7,753 bases of DNA from Synechococcaceae cyanobacterium (GTDB lineage Bacteria; Cyanobacteriota; Cyanobacteriia; PCC-6307; Cyanobiaceae). Shown here piece after piece: positions 5,333 to 7,753 of the stretch (its first letter is position 1; each line of letters starts with the position of its first letter). The position numbers were made by a program, and so were the translations under genes. The stretch spans positions 1 through 7,753 of the forward strand of contig CANHGA010000095.1 of assembly GCA_947460085.1 (NCBI GenBank). Direction: 5' to 3'. Below the pieces are notes generated by a model. That model made no database searches. It was given only the letters and a program-made list of their open reading frames with translations, and was not told the origin of the DNA.

Positions 5333-6901
5333 ATGCAGCTGTTGCAGACCCGCAAGCAATTGGCAGCCTGGCGCCGGGGTGTGGTGGGGCCCGTGCACTT
5401 TGTGCCCACCATGGGGGCCCTGCACCCGGGCCATCAGCAGTTGTTTCGCCGAGCTGCTGAGCCCGTGATGGGCCAGGGGCCTGCGGTGCTGGCCAGCATA
5501 TTTGTGAATCCGCTGCAGTTCGGTCCTGCAGAGGATTTCGAGCGGTATCCCAGGGATTTGGCCGCCGATGCCGCCTTGGCCAAGGCAGCGGGGGTCACGG
5601 CTCTTTTCGCCCCCGGGGTGGAGGAGGTGTATCCCGATGGGGTGGCGGCGTTGACGGCCATTCACCCCCCCCAGGGGCTCCAGCAGGTGCTGTGTGGGCG
5701 AAGCCGGCCTGGCCATTTCGATGGTGTGGCCACGGTGGTGGTGCGCTTGCTCAACCTGGTGCGCCCCGACCGGTTGGTGATGGGCGAAAAGGATTGGCAG
5801 CAGCTGGTGATCCTGCGCAAGGTGGTGGCCGATCTGGGGCTGCCGATCTGGGTGCAGGGGTGTGCCACGGTGCGAGAGCCCAATGGTTTGGCCTGGAGCT
5901 CCCGCAACCGTTACCTCAGCCCTGCGGAGCTCGAGCAAGCCGCCGCCCTGCCAGCCGCCCTGGCCGCCGCTGCCCAGGCCTGCCATGGGAACGGGGCCTG
6001 GGGCGCCGGCAGGCCCCTGGCCGAAACCCTGGTGGGGGGTGTGCGGGCTTCCTTGCTGGCGGCAGGTCTCGATGTGGACTATGTGGAGCTGGTGGCGGCC
6101 CAGAGCCTGAAGCCCCTTGAGGTGGTCTCAGGCGTGGCCCTCTTGGCTGCAGCAGTCCACTGCGGCCCCAGCCGCCTGATCGATCACACTGTGCTGATGA
6201 GCCGATCTCCAATCGTTGCCATCGATGGCCCCGCTGGGGCAGGCAAAAGCACCGTGACCCGGGCCTTTGCCCAGCGGCTTGGCCTGATCTATCTCGATAC
6301 CGGGGCGATGTACCGGGCCCTCACCTGGTGGGTCCAGCAGCAGGGGGTCGATCCCTCCGATGCGGGCGCGGTGGCCCCGTTACTTGACGGCTTGGATCTC
6401 CAGCTCAGCTCCGGGGCCGGCGGTGAGCAGCAGGTCACAATCAATGGCCATGACGTCACCGAGGCAATTCGCAGCCCAGGGGTCACCGCCCAGGTGTCGG
6501 TGGTGGCAGCCCATGGCTGCGTGCGGGAGGCCCTCACCCGCCAGCAGCAAGCCATGGGGGAGCGCGGGGGCCTGGTGGCGGAAGGAAGAGATATCGGCAC
6601 CGCCGTGTTCCCCCATGCCGAGCTCAAGGTGTTCCTGACGGCCACCACGGCTGAACGGGCGCGAAGGCGCGCTTTGGATTTAGAGCAGCGCGGCTTTGCG
6701 GTGCCGCCCCTGGCGGAGCTCGAGGCCCAGATCGCCGAGCGCGATCACCTCGATTCCAGCCGGGAGGTGGCGCCTTTGCTGCAGGCGGAGGATGCCGTGG
6801 AGCTGATCACCGATGGCATGGCGATCGAGGCCGTGATCCAGGCCTTGGTGGAGTTGTTCCGGGATCGGGTGCCGGAAGAGGCTTGGCCCAATCCTGTCTA
6901 G
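5333..6901 (+). CDS. panC/cmk: Bifunctional pantoate-beta-alanine ligase / cytidylate kinase
   Basis: This 522-residue fusion carries two enzymes. Residues 1 to about 285 are PanC, which joins pantoate and beta-alanine with ATP to make pantothenate (CoA pathway): PTMGALHPGH (25-34, HIGH-type motif), FVNPLQFGP (57-65), GRSRPGHFDGVATVV, GEKDWQQ (151-157) and SSRNRYL (189-195). Residues from about 289 are Cmk, which phosphorylates CMP and dCMP: P-loop GPAGAGKST (299-307), YLDTGAMYRA (320-329), EGRDIGT (417-423), an Arg-rich lid (RARRRALDL) and DHLDSSREVAPL. Both active sites look intact. The PanC-Cmk fusion is an established cyanobacterial arrangement. The ATG at 5333 fits the usual PanC start (MQLLQTRKQL); the open frame back to 5237 runs through the terminator and is rejected. 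The TAG stop overlaps that of the convergent phosphatase gene. Confidence 0.97.
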   Translation: MQLLQTRKQLAAWRRGVVGPVHFVPTMGALHPGHQQLFRRAAEPVMGQGPAVLASIFVNPLQFGPAEDFERYPRDLAADAALAKAAGVTALFAPGVEEVYPDGVAALTAIHPPQGLQQVLCGRSRPGHFDGVATVVVRLLNLVRPDRLVMGEKDWQQLVILRKVVADLGLPIWVQGCATVREPNGLAWSSRNRYLSPAELEQAAALPAALAAAAQACHGNGAWGAGRPLAETLVGGVRASLLAAGLDVDYVELVAAQSLKPLEVVSGVALLAAAVHCGPSRLIDHTVLMSRSPIVAIDGPAGAGKSTVTRAFAQRLGLIYLDTGAMYRALTWWVQQQGVDPSDAGAVAPLLDGLDLQLSSGAGGEQQVTINGHDVTEAIRSPGVTAQVSVVAAHGCVREALTRQQQAMGERGGLVAEGRDIGTAVFPHAELKVFLTATTAERARRRALDLEQRGFAVPPLAELEAQIAERDHLDSSREVAPLLQAEDAVELITDGMAIEAVIQALVELFRDRVPEEAWPNPV

Positions 6902-7395
6902 GTAGCCCGTAACTCCCGCAGCAGGTTTGTGCAGGCGTCCTCGAGTAAATCGAGCACATGGTCAAAGCCCGCCTCGCCGCCGTAATAGGGATCGGGGATG
7001 TGGTCGGCGTCGAATTGCCGGCAGTAGCTGGTGATGCAACGGATCTCGGCCGTGGCGCGCCCCCCCAGGCCTTGGGCTAGCGATTGCACCTGGTGCCGGT
7101 TGTCGTGATCCATGGTGAGGATTACATCGAAGCGCTCCAGATCGGCGGGCTCGATTTGGCGGGCCCTGCTGGGCAGATCAATGCCCCGGGCGCTGGCCGC
7201 GGCGCGCATGCGCCCATCGGCGGGTTTGCCCACGTGCCAGCGGCCCGTTCCGGCCGAATCCACAGTGAATTCAGCCTCCAGCCCTTGGCTGGACAGCAGG
7301 TGGAGAAACACCCCTTCCGCCGCAGGGGAGCGGCAGATGTTGCCAAGGCAGACAAACAGCACCCGCTTGGGATTGGGGGCCTGGGGGGATGTCAT
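6898..7395 (-). CDS. Low-molecular-weight protein-tyrosine phosphatase
   Basis: This cytosolic enzyme removes phosphate from phosphotyrosine through a cysteinyl-phosphate intermediate; bacterial relatives often act on tyrosine kinases of polysaccharide export or on stress pathways. The P-loop is CLGNICRS (16-23), with nucleophile Cys16 and Arg22. The general acid is Asp135 in DPYYGG, and TVDSAGTGRWHVGKPAD (44-60) is a typical family segment. At 165 residues it is full length. The ATG at 7395-7393 overlaps the TGA of the upstream lyase-like gene (ATGA), so translation is probably coupled; an in-frame extension to 7575 runs through that gene and is rejected. The TAG stop shares CTAG with panC-cmk. 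Its substrate is unknown. From memory, a phosphatase of this type stands beside the phycobilisome rod gene region in marine Synechococcus. Confidence 0.93.
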   Translation of the reverse strand: MTSPQAPNPKRVLFVCLGNICRSPAAEGVFLHLLSSQGLEAEFTVDSAGTGRWHVGKPADGRMRAAASARGIDLPSRARQIEPADLERFDVILTMDHDNRHQVQSLAQGLGGRATAEIRCITSYCRQFDADHIPDPYYGGEAGFDHVLDLLEDACTNLLRELRAT

Positions 7396-7753
7396 GGCGG
7401 GCTCAGGTGGTCGAGGGCAAGTTGGGCGCGCAGCTGCACCACGGTTGGATTCTCCGCCGAGACCACCTGAAGCCGCTTGAGTCCAGATATCAAGGCGCCC
7501 TGGGCTGCTGGATCGAGGGGCGATGCCTTGGCGAGTCCTTCCAATCCCACCGCCACCGCGTAGCGCACCACCCATTCGCCATCGGCGGTGGCGGCCAGGA
7601 GTGCCTCCAAGCAGCGGGCCTGGATCGCCGCTCGGCGGGCCGGCTCGAGATCCACCAGCCGCAAAGCCCCCAGGCCCTTGGCCGCGGCGCGGCGCACGCT
7701 GGCGGCCACATCCGTGCCCAGGGCATCCACCAGCAGCTCGAGGCCGCGCACGT
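7392..7753 (-). CDS. HEAT-repeat protein, CpcF/RpcF-like bilin lyase subunit (5' part outside window)
   Basis: Only the C-terminal ~120 residues are in the window; the gene continues past 7753, and the Val/GTG at 7751 is internal. The sequence is a series of short helical repeats of HEAT/PBS-lyase type: LLVDALGTDVAASVRRAAAKGLGAL, then LEALLAATADGEWVVRYAVAVGLEGLA, then LISGLKRLQ with TVVQLRAQLAL. The phrase D-x-EWVVRYAVAVGLEGL is close to what I recall of CpcF/RpcF proteins. With CpcE-type partners these attach phycobilins to phycocyanin alpha subunits, and related proteins such as NblB act in bilin removal. The exact member (CpcF, RpcF, or another PBS-lyase HEAT protein) cannot be fixed from this part. 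Its TGA overlaps the phosphatase ATG by four bases, so the two are probably one transcript. Confidence 0.72.
   Translation of the reverse strand, partial: VRGLELLVDALGTDVAASVRRAAAKGLGALRLVDLEPARRAAIQARCLEALLAATADGEWVVRYAVAVGLEGLAKASPLDPAAQGALISGLKRLQVVSAENPTVVQLRAQLALDHLSPP

Noticed and set aside
4573..5986. Long minus-strand open frames (4573-5412 and 5201-5986) opposite rlpA and panC-cmk
   Set aside because: They lie antisense to genes with clear catalytic motifs, have no recognisable domains and show composition typical of GC-rich shadow frames.
6197..6199. Internal ATG at the start of the Cmk domain as a separate cmk gene start
   Set aside because: The frame is continuous and the PanC-Cmk fusion is normal in cyanobacteria; no Shine-Dalgarno sequence is seen before this ATG.
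1..7753. CRISPR arrays, tRNA or rRNA genes, phage or defence genes
   Set aside because: I saw no regularly spaced repeats, no tRNA-like T-arm and acceptor pairing in the spacers, and no phage or defence domains in the frames.

Overview
The window looks like a piece of a picocyanobacterial chromosome (Synechococcus/Cyanobium type). The main reasons are a PanC-Cmk fusion enzyme, which is characteristic of cyanobacteria, and at the right edge a HEAT-repeat protein of the CpcE/CpcF bilin-lyase type. Several short conserved-looking genes of the kind picocyanobacteria carry, and a GC-rich, G/C-ending codon style, agree with this. Species assignment is not possible from the sequence alone.

Left edge (1-660). 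The window opens with a 28-bp perfect inverted repeat. It arises because two fragments of similar GT4 glycosyltransferase genes stand head to head: one on the minus strand running off the left edge, one on the plus strand ending at 389. Both lack their N-terminal halves at nearly the same place, which suggests a chimeric junction or a contig-end artefact. The plus-strand fragment ends in a 17-bp tandem duplication over its stop codon. A 54-codon gene for a small exported protein follows (469-633).

Middle left (658-3014). Two minus-strand genes, a 64-aa CxxC protein and a 168-aa cysteine-rich exported protein or lipoprotein, lie one base apart and look like an operon. They diverge from an aldo/keto reductase gene with only 23 bases between the start codons. 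The reductase converges on an unknown 212-aa gene; the two stop codons share one CTAG.

Middle (3015-5332). purM (purine synthesis) is on the minus strand. A 465-bp divergent spacer with a 7-bp inverted repeat separates it from rlpA (exported cell-wall hydrolase family), which ends in a hairpin and a strong intrinsic terminator.

Right (5333-7753). The panC-cmk fusion (pantothenate and CDP formation) again converges through a shared CTAG on a low-molecular-weight tyrosine phosphatase. That gene is coupled by an ATGA overlap to a partial CpcF-like lyase gene, so phycobiliprotein genes may begin just beyond the right edge.

Most of this is housekeeping sequence in compact order. I do not see a new mobile, defence or biosynthetic system. 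The observations most worth checking are the left-edge inverted junction, the duplications over two stop codons, the paired CTAG convergences, and the unassigned small or cysteine-rich proteins.
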